NCBI RefSeq assembly: GCF_037543845.1
Contig: NZ_JBBIFX010000003.1
Span: 310,001-374,000, forward strand
Reading direction: 5' to 3'
DNA length: 64,000 bases
Source: Gymnodinialimonas ulvae
GTDB lineage: Bacteria > Pseudomonadota > Alphaproteobacteria > Rhodobacterales > Rhodobacteraceae
Shown: in pieces, positions 50,587 through 58,207 of the stretch
Layout of the letters: each line of letters starts with the position of its first letter
How positions within the stretch are numbered: position 1 is the stretch's first letter
Made by a program: the position numbers and the translations under genes
Notes under the pieces: generated by a model
Databases searched by the model: none
What the model saw: the letters and a program-made list of their open reading frames with translations, nothing else
What the model was told of the DNA's origin: nothing

Positions 50587-51289
50587 TCAGGTCGACATAG
50601 CGTTGCCGCGCGGCGGGCAGGCGGCGGTCGCCAAGGCTGGGAGCCAGGTGATGGTTCAGGAAATGGCCCGTGACCTGCAACCCCTGCGCCACCTCTGCCG
50701 CATCTCCGCTGACCCCGCGCAAAACGGCCGGAAGCGGCAACAACCGGTCCACCCAATCGCCCGCCGCCCCGCGTGAGACGGCACGGCCCGTTTTGGGTGA
50801 GATATAAGCCAGGTCCTGAGTGCTCCCGGTGACGGCACAGGCCGACAGGTCAAGGCCGAACCCCATGTCTTCCAGCAACGCCAGTTCCCAGCCCAGATAC
50901 GCCTCGGCCCATCGCTCGGCACCCAAACCATCCAAAAGGGCAAGGCTCCGCGCATGCAGCGCGGGATAGGGCGCGCGTTCCGGCAAGGCGAAGGACAACA
51001 ACGCACAGACCGCCGACATCCCCTCCAACGCAACTCGGTCGCCCAGAACCTCGGCCGCGCGACTTTTCCGAAGCTCGACCGTGTAGCTGCCGATATGATC
51101 GCTCAGCCGAGCCTTCCACGTGGCATCCAACTGCGCGCCCGTCTGCAACAATGGGGCCATCCTGCGCGACGCACCGCCCCGCACCACGCCAAGATGCCGT
51201 CCATGATCAGCCGTGAACAGCTCGATGATCGCCGCGGATTCCCCGTGGCGGCGCAGTGCAATAAGGATGCCATCGGCCCGCCACTCCAT
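50561..51289 (-). CDS. recO: DNA repair protein RecO
   Basis: The product has 242 residues from MEWRADGILIALRRHGESAA (ATG at 51289; upstream open frame looks non-coding). The N-terminal OB fold includes DHGRHLGVVRGGASRR, with helices and a C-terminal region after. It loads RecA on SSB-coated gaps with RecR. The four-Cys zinc site of some RecO proteins is absent. It ends the leftward rpoZ-to-recO housekeeping cluster, separated from DUF1491 by the opposite-strand Pr6Pr gene. Confidence 0.92.
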   Translation of the reverse strand: MEWRADGILIALRRHGESAAIIELFTADHGRHLGVVRGGASRRMAPLLQTGAQLDATWKARLSDHIGSYTVELRKSRAAEVLGDRVALEGMSAVCALLSFALPERAPYPALHARSLALLDGLGAERWAEAYLGWELALLEDMGFGLDLSACAVTGSTQDLAYISPKTGRAVSRGAAGDWVDRLLPLPAVLRGVSGDAAEVAQGLQVTGHFLNHHLAPSLGDRRLPAARQRYVDLISRADSRP

Positions 51290-51394
51290 AGCGGCGGAGT
51301 ATCCGGCACATGGGTGCTGTTGTCGATCCACACCCTGTGGATAAAATTGCGCACCCCGCTGGAAAAGGCTCCGGGCGCGTGGCATGCAACAGCC

Positions 51395-52009
51395 ATGTTT
51401 CCGGCCCTGACCCCTCCGGCTCGCGTCACCGCAGGCCTGATCGCACTTCTCGCTGCGGGTTCCGTCGTGGCGCGCTATGTCTACGACCTCGGCGTCGGAA
51501 CCGAGAGCCCATCGGAAACAATCTGGGATCTGGCGCGGTTCTTCACTCTGCTGACCAACACACTGGTGGCCATCACCTTCACCGTGGCCGCGTTCCGGCG
51601 TGACGGGATCGGGGCACCATGGGCTGCGGCGCTGACACTTGCCATCGTGTTGGTGGGTGCGGTCTATCACACGCTTTTATCGGGCTTGGTGGCGTTCACC
51701 GGCCTCGGCTGGTGGGCGGATCAAGGGTTGCACACCGCCGTGCCGATCGCCTGCCTTCTGTGGTGGCTGGCCTTCGCTCCGAAACGGACGTTGCGCTATG
51801 GCGATTTGCCAATGTTCATCATGTGGCCCTGCGTCTACGTCGCCTATGCCTTGGGCCGTGGGGCATCGGATGGTGTCTACCCCTACCCGTTCATGGACCT
51901 CACCACCCTCACCGCGGCGGCGGTTGCGACCAATTTGGTGGGCCTCGTGATCACCTTGCTGATCGGCGGGGTCATCTTCGTGATGATCGGACGGTTCGCA
52001 GACCGCTAG
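51395..52009 (+). CDS. Pr6Pr-family membrane protein
   Basis: The product has 204 residues from MFPALTPPARVTAGLIALLA. There are six helices with LARFFTLLTNTLVAITF in the second, GWWADQGLHTAVPIACLLWW in the fourth, and DGVYPYPFMDL near the end, which match the FAR-17a/AIG1-like Pr6Pr family. Function is unknown in bacteria. It is inserted on the opposite strand between recO and DUF1491, with a 105-base gap to the recO start, so the two are divergent. Confidence 0.82.
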   Translation: MFPALTPPARVTAGLIALLAAGSVVARYVYDLGVGTESPSETIWDLARFFTLLTNTLVAITFTVAAFRRDGIGAPWAAALTLAIVLVGAVYHTLLSGLVAFTGLGWWADQGLHTAVPIACLLWWLAFAPKRTLRYGDLPMFIMWPCVYVAYALGRGASDGVYPYPFMDLTTLTAAAVATNLVGLVITLLIGGVIFVMIGRFADR

Positions 52010-52026
52010 GCGGGACGCGCGCCCGC

Positions 52027-52362
52027 CTATTCCAACCCCGGCGCATCCAACAGGTGCCGCCCGGCGCGGTCTTCCACCTCGATCACCCACAGATCCGGGT
52101 CAAAGCCACGTTGTCGTGCAACTGCCGCGTCGACCTCGGCCTCCGGCCCTTCGGACAGAACCATCCAATTGCGCGCCCCGCTGAGCGGATCAAAGCTGCG
52201 TTGGAAAAGCGTCGCCGACCCATCCAGCGGCGATTGCTTGATCAGGATTGCCCCCGCCGTCCCATCGCCCCGCGCCACCACGAAGGCCGGGATATCCTCG
52301 GCCCTCAGCCGCGCCAGATACGCCGCGACCCAGAATTCAGCCGTCAGACGCGGACCGCTCAT
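52027..52362 (-). CDS. DUF1491-family protein
   Basis: The product has 111 residues from MSGPRLTAEFWVAAYLARLR. The block GTAGAILIKQSPLDGSATLF and DPDLWVIEVEDRAGRHLL are typical of DUF1491, an alphaproteobacterial family of unknown function. Its ATG overlaps the era stop (ATGA, 52359..52362). Tight coupling to era suggests a supporting role around ribosome biogenesis, but this is only position. Confidence 0.88.
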   Translation of the reverse strand: MSGPRLTAEFWVAAYLARLRAEDIPAFVVARGDGTAGAILIKQSPLDGSATLFQRSFDPLSGARNWMVLSEGPEAEVDAAVARQRGFDPDLWVIEVEDRAGRHLLDAPGLE

Positions 52363-53267
52363 GCATTGCCGTCTTTGAAGTTCAGGCCCATCTCGGAATA
52401 CCGCTCGGCCTCGTCCAACCAATTCGGCCGCACTTTCACCTGCAGGAACAGATGCACGGGATGGCCCGCGAATTCCGCGATCTCCTCACGCGCGGCCTTC
52501 GACACCGACTTGATCGTCTCACCACCCTTGCCAAGCACAATGCCCTTATGGCCGTCGCGCGCCACATAGATGATCTGCTCGATGCGGGCAGAGCCGTCTT
52601 TCTTCGGCTCCCAACTCTCGGTCTCCACCGTCAGTTGATACGGCAGTTCCTGATGCAAACGCAGGGTCAGCTTTTCGCGCGTCATCTCGGCCGCGATCAT
52701 GCGCATCGGCAGATCGGCGATCTGATCCTCGGGGTAAAGGTACGGCCCCTCGGGCACCTCACCGGCCAGCCATTCGCGCAGATGCTGCACCCCGTGGCCC
52801 TTCTCGGCGGAGATCATGAACGTCTCGGCGAAATTGAACGCCGCATTCATATCCTCGGTCAGCTTCAGAAGCGCCTGCGCCTCGACCCGGTCGATCTTGT
52901 TGATCGCCAGCGCAATCTTCGTGGCCTGCGTCCGCCCGGCCAGCCCCTCAAGGATCGCTTGCACCCCTTCGGTCAGCCCGCGATGCGCCTCGATCAGCAA
53001 CACCACCACATCGGCATCCGCCGCCCCGGTCCACGCCGCCGCCACCATGGCACGGTCCAGCCGCCGTTTCGGCCGGAACAGACCCGGCGTATCAACAAAC
53101 ACCAACTGGCTCTCGCCCTCCATCGCCACGCCCCGAAGGCGCGCGCGCGTCGTTTGAACCTTGTGCGTCACGATCGACACCTTCGCGCCCACCATCCGGT
53201 TCAGCAGCGTCGATTTTCCGGCGTTGGGCTCTCCGATCAGGGCGATGAAACCGGCGCGGGTTGGCAT
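52359..53267 (-). CDS. era: GTPase Era
   Basis: The product has 302 residues from MPTRAGFIALIGEPNAGKST; an ATG five codons upstream (MKDHP) is an alternative. G motifs are GEPNAGKST, DTPGLF and NKIDRVEA. The C-terminal KH domain has GHKGIVLGKGGETIKSVSKA for binding the 3' end of 16S rRNA. It acts in 30S assembly. It is normally just behind rnc; here a nuclease gene on the opposite strand separates them. Confidence 0.97.
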   Translation of the reverse strand: MPTRAGFIALIGEPNAGKSTLLNRMVGAKVSIVTHKVQTTRARLRGVAMEGESQLVFVDTPGLFRPKRRLDRAMVAAAWTGAADADVVVLLIEAHRGLTEGVQAILEGLAGRTQATKIALAINKIDRVEAQALLKLTEDMNAAFNFAETFMISAEKGHGVQHLREWLAGEVPEGPYLYPEDQIADLPMRMIAAEMTREKLTLRLHQELPYQLTVETESWEPKKDGSARIEQIIYVARDGHKGIVLGKGGETIKSVSKAAREEIAEFAGHPVHLFLQVKVRPNWLDEAERYSEMGLNFKDGNA

Positions 53268-53375
53268 GGGGTGGTCCTTCATGGGCAGGGCAAAAGCGCC
53301 TCGGAAGTCGCGGTTATTGCCGCAAAGCGCAGGGCGGTCAATCTTTCGCCAAAAAGCTACGGCATCTGTGACCGG

Positions 53376-54023
53376 ATGGATGTTCTTCTGGTCACCTTGT
53401 TGATAATCGGCACACTCGCCGGGTTGCTTTGGTTGGCCGCCAAGGGCGAACGGCCCCCACCCGATGATGGGCGCACACCCCGGATCGATCCCGACGGGGG
53501 CGCGCCCAAGCGCGCGCCACTGGCATCGCCGCCGCGCCCGTCTGTGCGCGAAACCAAGCCACCTGCATTGCCCATTCCGCCGGTGCCGACACCCGGGCAT
53601 GCCCCTCCTCAACAGCCGCTTCGGCAGAAATACGAAACCCTCACCGGGCGTTGCTGGGTTGTGGACGGCGATACGATCATGATCGGAAAGACCCGCATTC
53701 GCCTTTGGGGGATCGACGCGCCCGAGATGAACCACCCCTATGGCAAAATCTCGAAATTCGCGCTTGTCGCCATGGTCAAGGGGCAAGACATCACCGCCAC
53801 CTTCCATGGCACCGGATCGTATGAACGTGCCGTCGCCCATTGCCGCCTTCCCGACGGGCGCGACATCGCGGCGGAGCTGGTCAAACAGGGGCTGGCGTTG
53901 GATTGGCCGGACTATTCCAACGGCCACTACGCAAAATGGGAACCAGACGGCGTGCGCAAGAAACTCTGGCGCGCCCATGCCCGCATGACGCGCAAGACAA
54001 ACGCTCGGACAAAGGCGGGCTAA
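53376..54023 (+). CDS. Membrane-anchored thermonuclease (SNase-like)
   Basis: The product has 215 residues from MDVLLVTLLIIGTLAGLLWL, an N-terminal anchor, followed by a Pro-rich linker (30-85) and an SNase OB fold. CWVVDGDTIMIGKTRIRLWG and IDAPEMNHP carry the calcium-binding Asp and catalytic Arg, then ERAVAHCRLPDGRDIAAELV. It should cut DNA or RNA in the periplasm. The gene lies on the strand opposite to rnc and era and overlaps the rnc stop by four bases. Confidence 0.9.
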   Translation: MDVLLVTLLIIGTLAGLLWLAAKGERPPPDDGRTPRIDPDGGAPKRAPLASPPRPSVRETKPPALPIPPVPTPGHAPPQQPLRQKYETLTGRCWVVDGDTIMIGKTRIRLWGIDAPEMNHPYGKISKFALVAMVKGQDITATFHGTGSYERAVAHCRLPDGRDIAAELVKQGLALDWPDYSNGHYAKWEPDGVRKKLWRAHARMTRKTNARTKAG

Positions 54024-54706
54024 GCCTCGCGGTCCAACCGCGCCAGCAACGCCTGCGCCGCCGCCTGTTCGGCCTGCCGTTTCGCCTTGGCCTCCGCCTC
54101 GGCATGTTGCCCATTGTCCAGCGTCACGCGGACACGGAACAACGGCGCGTGATCCGGGCCGGACCGCCCGATTTCCTCGTACACCGGCGGAGGCATGCGC
54201 CGCGCTTGTGCCCATTCCTGCAGTGCGGTTTTGGCATCGCGCGCATCGTCTTCGACCGTCGCAATCCTCTCGCCCCAAAGCCGCAGGATCACCGCCTGCG
54301 CCGCCGCGAATCCCGCATCCAGATAAACCGCCGCGATCACCGCCTCCATCGCGTCGCCAAGCAACGCCACACGCCGCCGCCCGCCCGCGCTCATCTCGGA
54401 TTTGCCCAACCGCATCGCCGCACCCAGGTCAATCTGCCGGGCAACATCGGCGCAGGCTTCCTTGCGCACCAGCGCGTTGAACCGCGGCGCCAAAAGGCCT
54501 TCGCGCGCCTCCGGATCGGCGGCCAGAACCGCCTCGGCCATCACCAGGCCCAATACCCGGTCCCCGAGGAATTCCATCCGTTGATTGTCGGGCCGCGTCG
54601 GTGAAGACAGCGATGAATGCGTCAGCGCGCGCTGCAACAGGCTCGGGTCGGCAAAGCTGTGCCCCAGCCGATCCATGAACGCCTCAACATCCTTGCCCGG
54701 CTTCAC
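54020..54706 (-). CDS. rnc: Ribonuclease III
   Basis: The product has 228 residues from a GTG at 54706. The signature is RMEFLGDRVLGLVMAE, with catalytic acidic residues there and in ALLGDAMEAVIAAVYLD. A C-terminal double-stranded RNA-binding domain follows (KTALQEWAQARR, then AEAEAKAKRQAEQAAAQALL). It processes rRNA precursors and cleaves structured mRNAs. It starts ten bases behind lepB. Confidence 0.97.
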   Translation of the reverse strand: MKPGKDVEAFMDRLGHSFADPSLLQRALTHSSLSSPTRPDNQRMEFLGDRVLGLVMAEAVLAADPEAREGLLAPRFNALVRKEACADVARQIDLGAAMRLGKSEMSAGGRRRVALLGDAMEAVIAAVYLDAGFAAAQAVILRLWGERIATVEDDARDAKTALQEWAQARRMPPPVYEEIGRSGPDHAPLFRVRVTLDNGQHAEAEAKAKRQAEQAAAQALLARLDREA

Positions 54707-54716
54707 AGATCCCTCG

Positions 54717-55496
54717 TCAGTCGATTGCGTGGAAGAAGCGGTCCGACCGCCAGGTCCAGAAATAGATCATGCGCGCGCCCGCCGAGGAAAACACCACCCG
54801 GTCCGCACGGCCCAGAAGGTTTTCGAACGGCACGAACCCCACACCGCCGATGGATTGTGGGAACCGCGAATCGATGGAATTGTCCCGGTTGTCACCCATC
54901 ACGAAATACGTGCCGTCCGGCACCGTGAATTCCGGCGTGTTGTCGCCCCGCGTGCCATCTTCGATGTTGAGGATCGAATGCGTCACCCCACCGGGAAGCT
55001 CTTCGGTCGCGCGATCCTTCGTGCACAGGCCGCCCGCCCCCACCGGCGCATTGGCGCAGCGCGGCTGATGGCCTTGCGGGCCTTGCGGGCCGACAACTTC
55101 CTCGAACGGTGCCTCCGGCGTCAGGCGCACGGGATCGCCGTTCAAATGCAGCACGCCGTTGATCATCTGCACCCGGTCCCCGGGAAGCCCGATCACACGC
55201 TTGATGAAATCCGTGCCGTTGGTCGGATGGCGGAACACGACCACATCGCCCCGCTCCGGCTCCGCGCCGAAAAGGCGCCCCTCGAACGGACACATCGAAA
55301 ACGGGCAGGAATGCTGCGAATAGCCGTAGGCCATCTTGTTGACGAACAGGAAATCCCCGATCAGCAACGTGTCCTTCATCGACCCCGACGGGATCCAGAA
55401 CGGCTGAAAAAACAGGGTGCGAAAGACACCCGCGATCAACAAGGCCCAGAACACGGTTTTCACCGTCTCCATGATCCCGCCTTCTGATTTCGCCAT
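54717..55496 (-). CDS. lepB: Signal peptidase I
   Basis: The product has 259 residues from MAKSEGGIMETVKTVFWALL (ATG at 55496). One N-terminal helix is followed by the catalytic Ser39 in IPSGSMKDTLL and Lys99 in TDFIKRVIGLPGD, and GDNRDNSIDSR closes the core. It removes Sec signal peptides. Two Cys pairs (HSCPFSMCPFEG and PRCAN...GLCTKD) lie in insertions typical of this lineage and may form disulphides. It is co-oriented with rnc and acpS. Confidence 0.96.
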   Translation of the reverse strand: MAKSEGGIMETVKTVFWALLIAGVFRTLFFQPFWIPSGSMKDTLLIGDFLFVNKMAYGYSQHSCPFSMCPFEGRLFGAEPERGDVVVFRHPTNGTDFIKRVIGLPGDRVQMINGVLHLNGDPVRLTPEAPFEEVVGPQGPQGHQPRCANAPVGAGGLCTKDRATEELPGGVTHSILNIEDGTRGDNTPEFTVPDGTYFVMGDNRDNSIDSRFPQSIGGVGFVPFENLLGRADRVVFSSAGARMIYFWTWRSDRFFHAID

Positions 55497-55643
55497 TGGG
55501 TGCTCCTGCCCTGTGCCTGCCATCGCGCGGTTCTCGCCCGCGCCTCGCCCCTAGTCAAGCAAACCCGCCCAGAATTCCCGTGTGCTCCGCCGCACGGGCC
55601 GGCGGGAGGGGCGAGGCCGCAAGGCCAGCGTCTCCCCGCCAGG

Positions 55644-56096
55644 TCACGACATGCGCCGAACGTCTGGTCGCTGCGGCACCGGCCGCGTCTCTTCCACCTC
55701 TGCAGGCAGCGCCTCGATCACCACCATCGCCTGCGCCCAGGGGTGATCGTCGGTCAGCGTCACATGGATCACCGCGACATGCCCCTCGGGCGTCATCTGC
55801 TCCAGGCGGTCTTTCGCCCAACCCGTCACTTCCATCACCGGTTGGCCCGTCGGCAGATTGCGCACTGCCATATCCTTCCACGCGATCCCCATCCGAAGCC
55901 CCGTGCCCAGAGCCTTGGAACAGGCTTCCTTCGCGGCCCATCGCTTTGCATAGGCCGCCTCTGGCTTGGGTACGCGCGCCGCGCGCGCCTGCTCGGTCTC
56001 GGTGAACACGCGGTGCCGAAACCGGTCGCCGAACCGCTCCAACGCGCGTTCGATCCGCTCGATATTGGCCAGATCCGTGCCGATGCCCAGGATCAT
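55644..56096 (-). CDS. acpS: Holo-[acyl-carrier-protein] synthase
   Basis: The product has 150 residues from MILGIGTDLANIERIERALE. The Mg/CoA site is GIGTDLANIERIE plus KRWAAKEACSKALGTG. It transfers 4'-phosphopantetheine to ACP. The last 20 residues (AEVEETRPVPQRPDVRRM) extend beyond the usual 120-130. The 147-base gap to lepB shows no clear signal. Confidence 0.95.
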   Translation of the reverse strand: MILGIGTDLANIERIERALERFGDRFRHRVFTETEQARAARVPKPEAAYAKRWAAKEACSKALGTGLRMGIAWKDMAVRNLPTGQPVMEVTGWAKDRLEQMTPEGHVAVIHVTLTDDHPWAQAMVVIEALPAEVEETRPVPQRPDVRRMS

Positions 56097-56114
56097 GCGC
56101 GGCCCGCTCGCAGC

Positions 56115-56591
56115 TCACTCATGGTGCGCCGTTACCGTGGCCGTCGCCCGGTTCACCGTCACGACAAGCCGCGACATCACCGAAGCTGATCCATCGTAGC
56201 GACCCGCGGGAAGGGTCAGCGTCACGCCAACACTCGGGTCATAGGTCGCAGTCATTTCATCATGGCGCAGGCCGGAAAATCCCACCCCCTCCGACGCCGA
56301 AACCAGGGCACAGATCGGAAATGGCTCCAACTCCGTGAAATAATTCACCATCAGATGCGCGGAGCAACACGCAGGCTCAAGCGTATCGAGGCCGATCGTC
56401 CAGACATCGCCATTTGCGAACACATCCACGGCCGGACGGCTGTTCGGCAAGAAGGCAAGGTTACGGGCATTGGCCTCAAACGTGTCGCACTCGCGCACGA
56501 CCTGCCCGGTGGCAAGGCCCGGCAGAACACAGATCGCAAGGATCAGGGTCGCGCGCATTGGCATGGGGCCGCATTTCCAGGGTCCGATCAT
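56115..56591 (-). CDS. Exported hypothetical protein between pdxJ and acpS
   Basis: The product has 158 residues from MIGPWKCGPMPMRATLILAI (ATG at 56591; ATG at 56558 is an alternative). The signal core LILAICVLPGLATG has a likely cleavage after ATG-Q. The mature part has Cys in VRECDTF and EPACCSAHL and a C-terminal beta-like repeat region (MTATYDPSVGVTLTLPAGRY). It is inserted in the conserved pdxJ-acpS neighbourhood. The family is not recognised. Confidence 0.65.
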   Translation of the reverse strand: MIGPWKCGPMPMRATLILAICVLPGLATGQVVRECDTFEANARNLAFLPNSRPAVDVFANGDVWTIGLDTLEPACCSAHLMVNYFTELEPFPICALVSASEGVGFSGLRHDEMTATYDPSVGVTLTLPAGRYDGSASVMSRLVVTVNRATATVTAHHE

Positions 56592-56632
56592 GGTCCTCGC
56601 ACCCTCCTTCATCCATCGGCGCAACGCAATCG

Positions 56633-57373
56633 TCACCCGCGCGCCGCGTCCATCCGCGCGCGCATCTCCGCAATCGCCGCCTCCAGCCCCACGAACATCG
56701 CCTCGCCCATCAGGAAATGGCCGATGTTGAGCTCTCGCACCTCCGGCAACGCGGCAATCGGGCCCACCGTATCGTAGTTCAGCCCATGGCCCACATGCAC
56801 CTCCAGACCCAGATCATGGCCCAGTTTCACACCATCCACGATCCGCGCCAGCTCCGCATCGCGGGCCTCGATATTCCCCTCGCTGTCAAAGTCCGTGTAG
56901 GCGCCGGAATGGATCTCGATCACCGGCGCACCGATCCGCGCCGCCGCCTCGATCTGCGCGGGCTCCGCGGCAATGAACAGCGACACCCGGATGCCCGCAT
57001 CCGCCAGCGGCCCGATATAATGGCCCAGACGGTTCTGATCGCCGGCCACTTCCAGACCGCCCTCTGTTGTCCGCTCCTCGCGCTTTTCCGGCACAATGCA
57101 CGCGGCATGGGGCCGGTGACCCAAAACGATCCGCTGCATCTCCTGCGTCGCGGCCATCTCGAAGTTCAACGGGATGGAAATCGCCTCCATAATGGCGCCG
57201 ATGTCCTGATCGCGCATGTGGCGTCGGTCCTCGCGCAGATGGGCCGTGATCCCGTCCGCGCCCGCCCGCTCGGCCAGCACCGCCGCGCGCACCGGGTCCG
57301 GGGTTGCCCCGCCCCGCGCATTTCGCAGCGTCGCCACATGGTCGATGTTCACGCCCAGTCGCAGCTTTTCCAT
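56633..57373 (-). CDS. pdxJ: Pyridoxine 5'-phosphate synthase
   Basis: The product has 246 residues from MEKLRLGVNIDHVATLRNAR. A TIM barrel condenses 3-amino-2-oxopropyl phosphate with 1-deoxyxylulose 5-phosphate. Visible are the active-site opening NIDHVATLRNARGG, ITAHLREDRRHMRDQD, CIVPEKREERTTEGGLEV and HVGHGLNYDTVGPIAALPEV. Length is normal. Confidence 0.97.
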   Translation of the reverse strand: MEKLRLGVNIDHVATLRNARGGATPDPVRAAVLAERAGADGITAHLREDRRHMRDQDIGAIMEAISIPLNFEMAATQEMQRIVLGHRPHAACIVPEKREERTTEGGLEVAGDQNRLGHYIGPLADAGIRVSLFIAAEPAQIEAAARIGAPVIEIHSGAYTDFDSEGNIEARDAELARIVDGVKLGHDLGLEVHVGHGLNYDTVGPIAALPEVRELNIGHFLMGEAMFVGLEAAIAEMRARMDAARG

Positions 57374-57407
57374 CTCAACGTCCTTTGTCTGGCCCCGTGC
57401 CGAACCC

Positions 57408-58040
57408 TTATTTTGCCGCTCCCGCCTGCTGGCGGAGCTTGTTCATCTTCTTGCGCAGCCGCGCCGCGCGACGGTTTTGATAGGCCCGGATCACCGGCAC
57501 GCTCAGGTAATAGCAAACGATACCGCACAGCAGGCCAGGGATGATGCCGCCCACCGTCCAAGGCCAGACGACCGTATCCCAAAACACCTGCAATTCGTGC
57601 CACGACGCGACCTGATCGGTGAAGATCGCCATGAAGTTATGCCACAAGTCGCCGGCCGCATTGCCAAACCGCGCGAACAGGCTTTCGTTGATCTCACCAT
57701 GCAACCGCGTGCCCAGAAGGAAATGCCCGAATTCCAGCGAGATGAAGGCAATCGGCACATAGGTCAGCGGATTGCCGATGAACGTCGCCAGCAACGCGGC
57801 GAGGATCGACCCCCGCATCAGCCGCGCCAACAACACTGCCAACACGAAATGCAGCCCGAAATACGGGGTGAAAACCACAAACGCCCCGGCCATGATGCCA
57901 CGCGCAATCTGCTCGGGCGTGCCGGGCAGACGCCGCATCCGGTGCTTGACGTAATGCGCCGCACGCATCCAGCCCCCCCGGGGCCACAACACCTCGAGGA
58001 TCACACGATACCAGGGTCTGTAATCACGGCGTCTGAACAC
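57408..58040 (-). CDS. DUF2062-family membrane protein
   Basis: The product has 210 residues from a GTG at 58040. Helices include IARGIMAGAFVVFTPYFGLH and LLATFIGNPLTYVPIAFISL; FTPYFGLH and GNPLT are DUF2062 hallmarks. The C-terminus is very basic (RRAARLRKKMNKLRQQAG). Function is unknown. It lies between rsh and pdxJ, where many alphaproteobacteria place pyrE or other genes. The 167 bases to rsh hold no gene. Confidence 0.88.
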   Translation of the reverse strand: MFRRRDYRPWYRVILEVLWPRGGWMRAAHYVKHRMRRLPGTPEQIARGIMAGAFVVFTPYFGLHFVLAVLLARLMRGSILAALLATFIGNPLTYVPIAFISLEFGHFLLGTRLHGEINESLFARFGNAAGDLWHNFMAIFTDQVASWHELQVFWDTVVWPWTVGGIIPGLLCGIVCYYLSVPVIRAYQNRRAARLRKKMNKLRQQAGAAK

Positions 58041-58207
58041 GCGCCGCCCCTTCCGTTATCCTGTTGTCCTTGGGACAGATATGGACCGCCTGATCCCGTC
58101 GAACAACTGTTGTTCCGGGTTGTTGACCGCTCTATGTGGCCGACATGCCGGGTGGGGCGGATATTCCGAAATAATCCGGCCGGACGGTGGCGGCTATCCG
58201 CGCCACG

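Noticed and set aside
52248..53375. N-terminal 376 codons of the frame that contains the thermonuclease
   Set aside because: This part is antisense to era. The nuclease has its own ATG, anchor helix and divergent promoter space at 53376.
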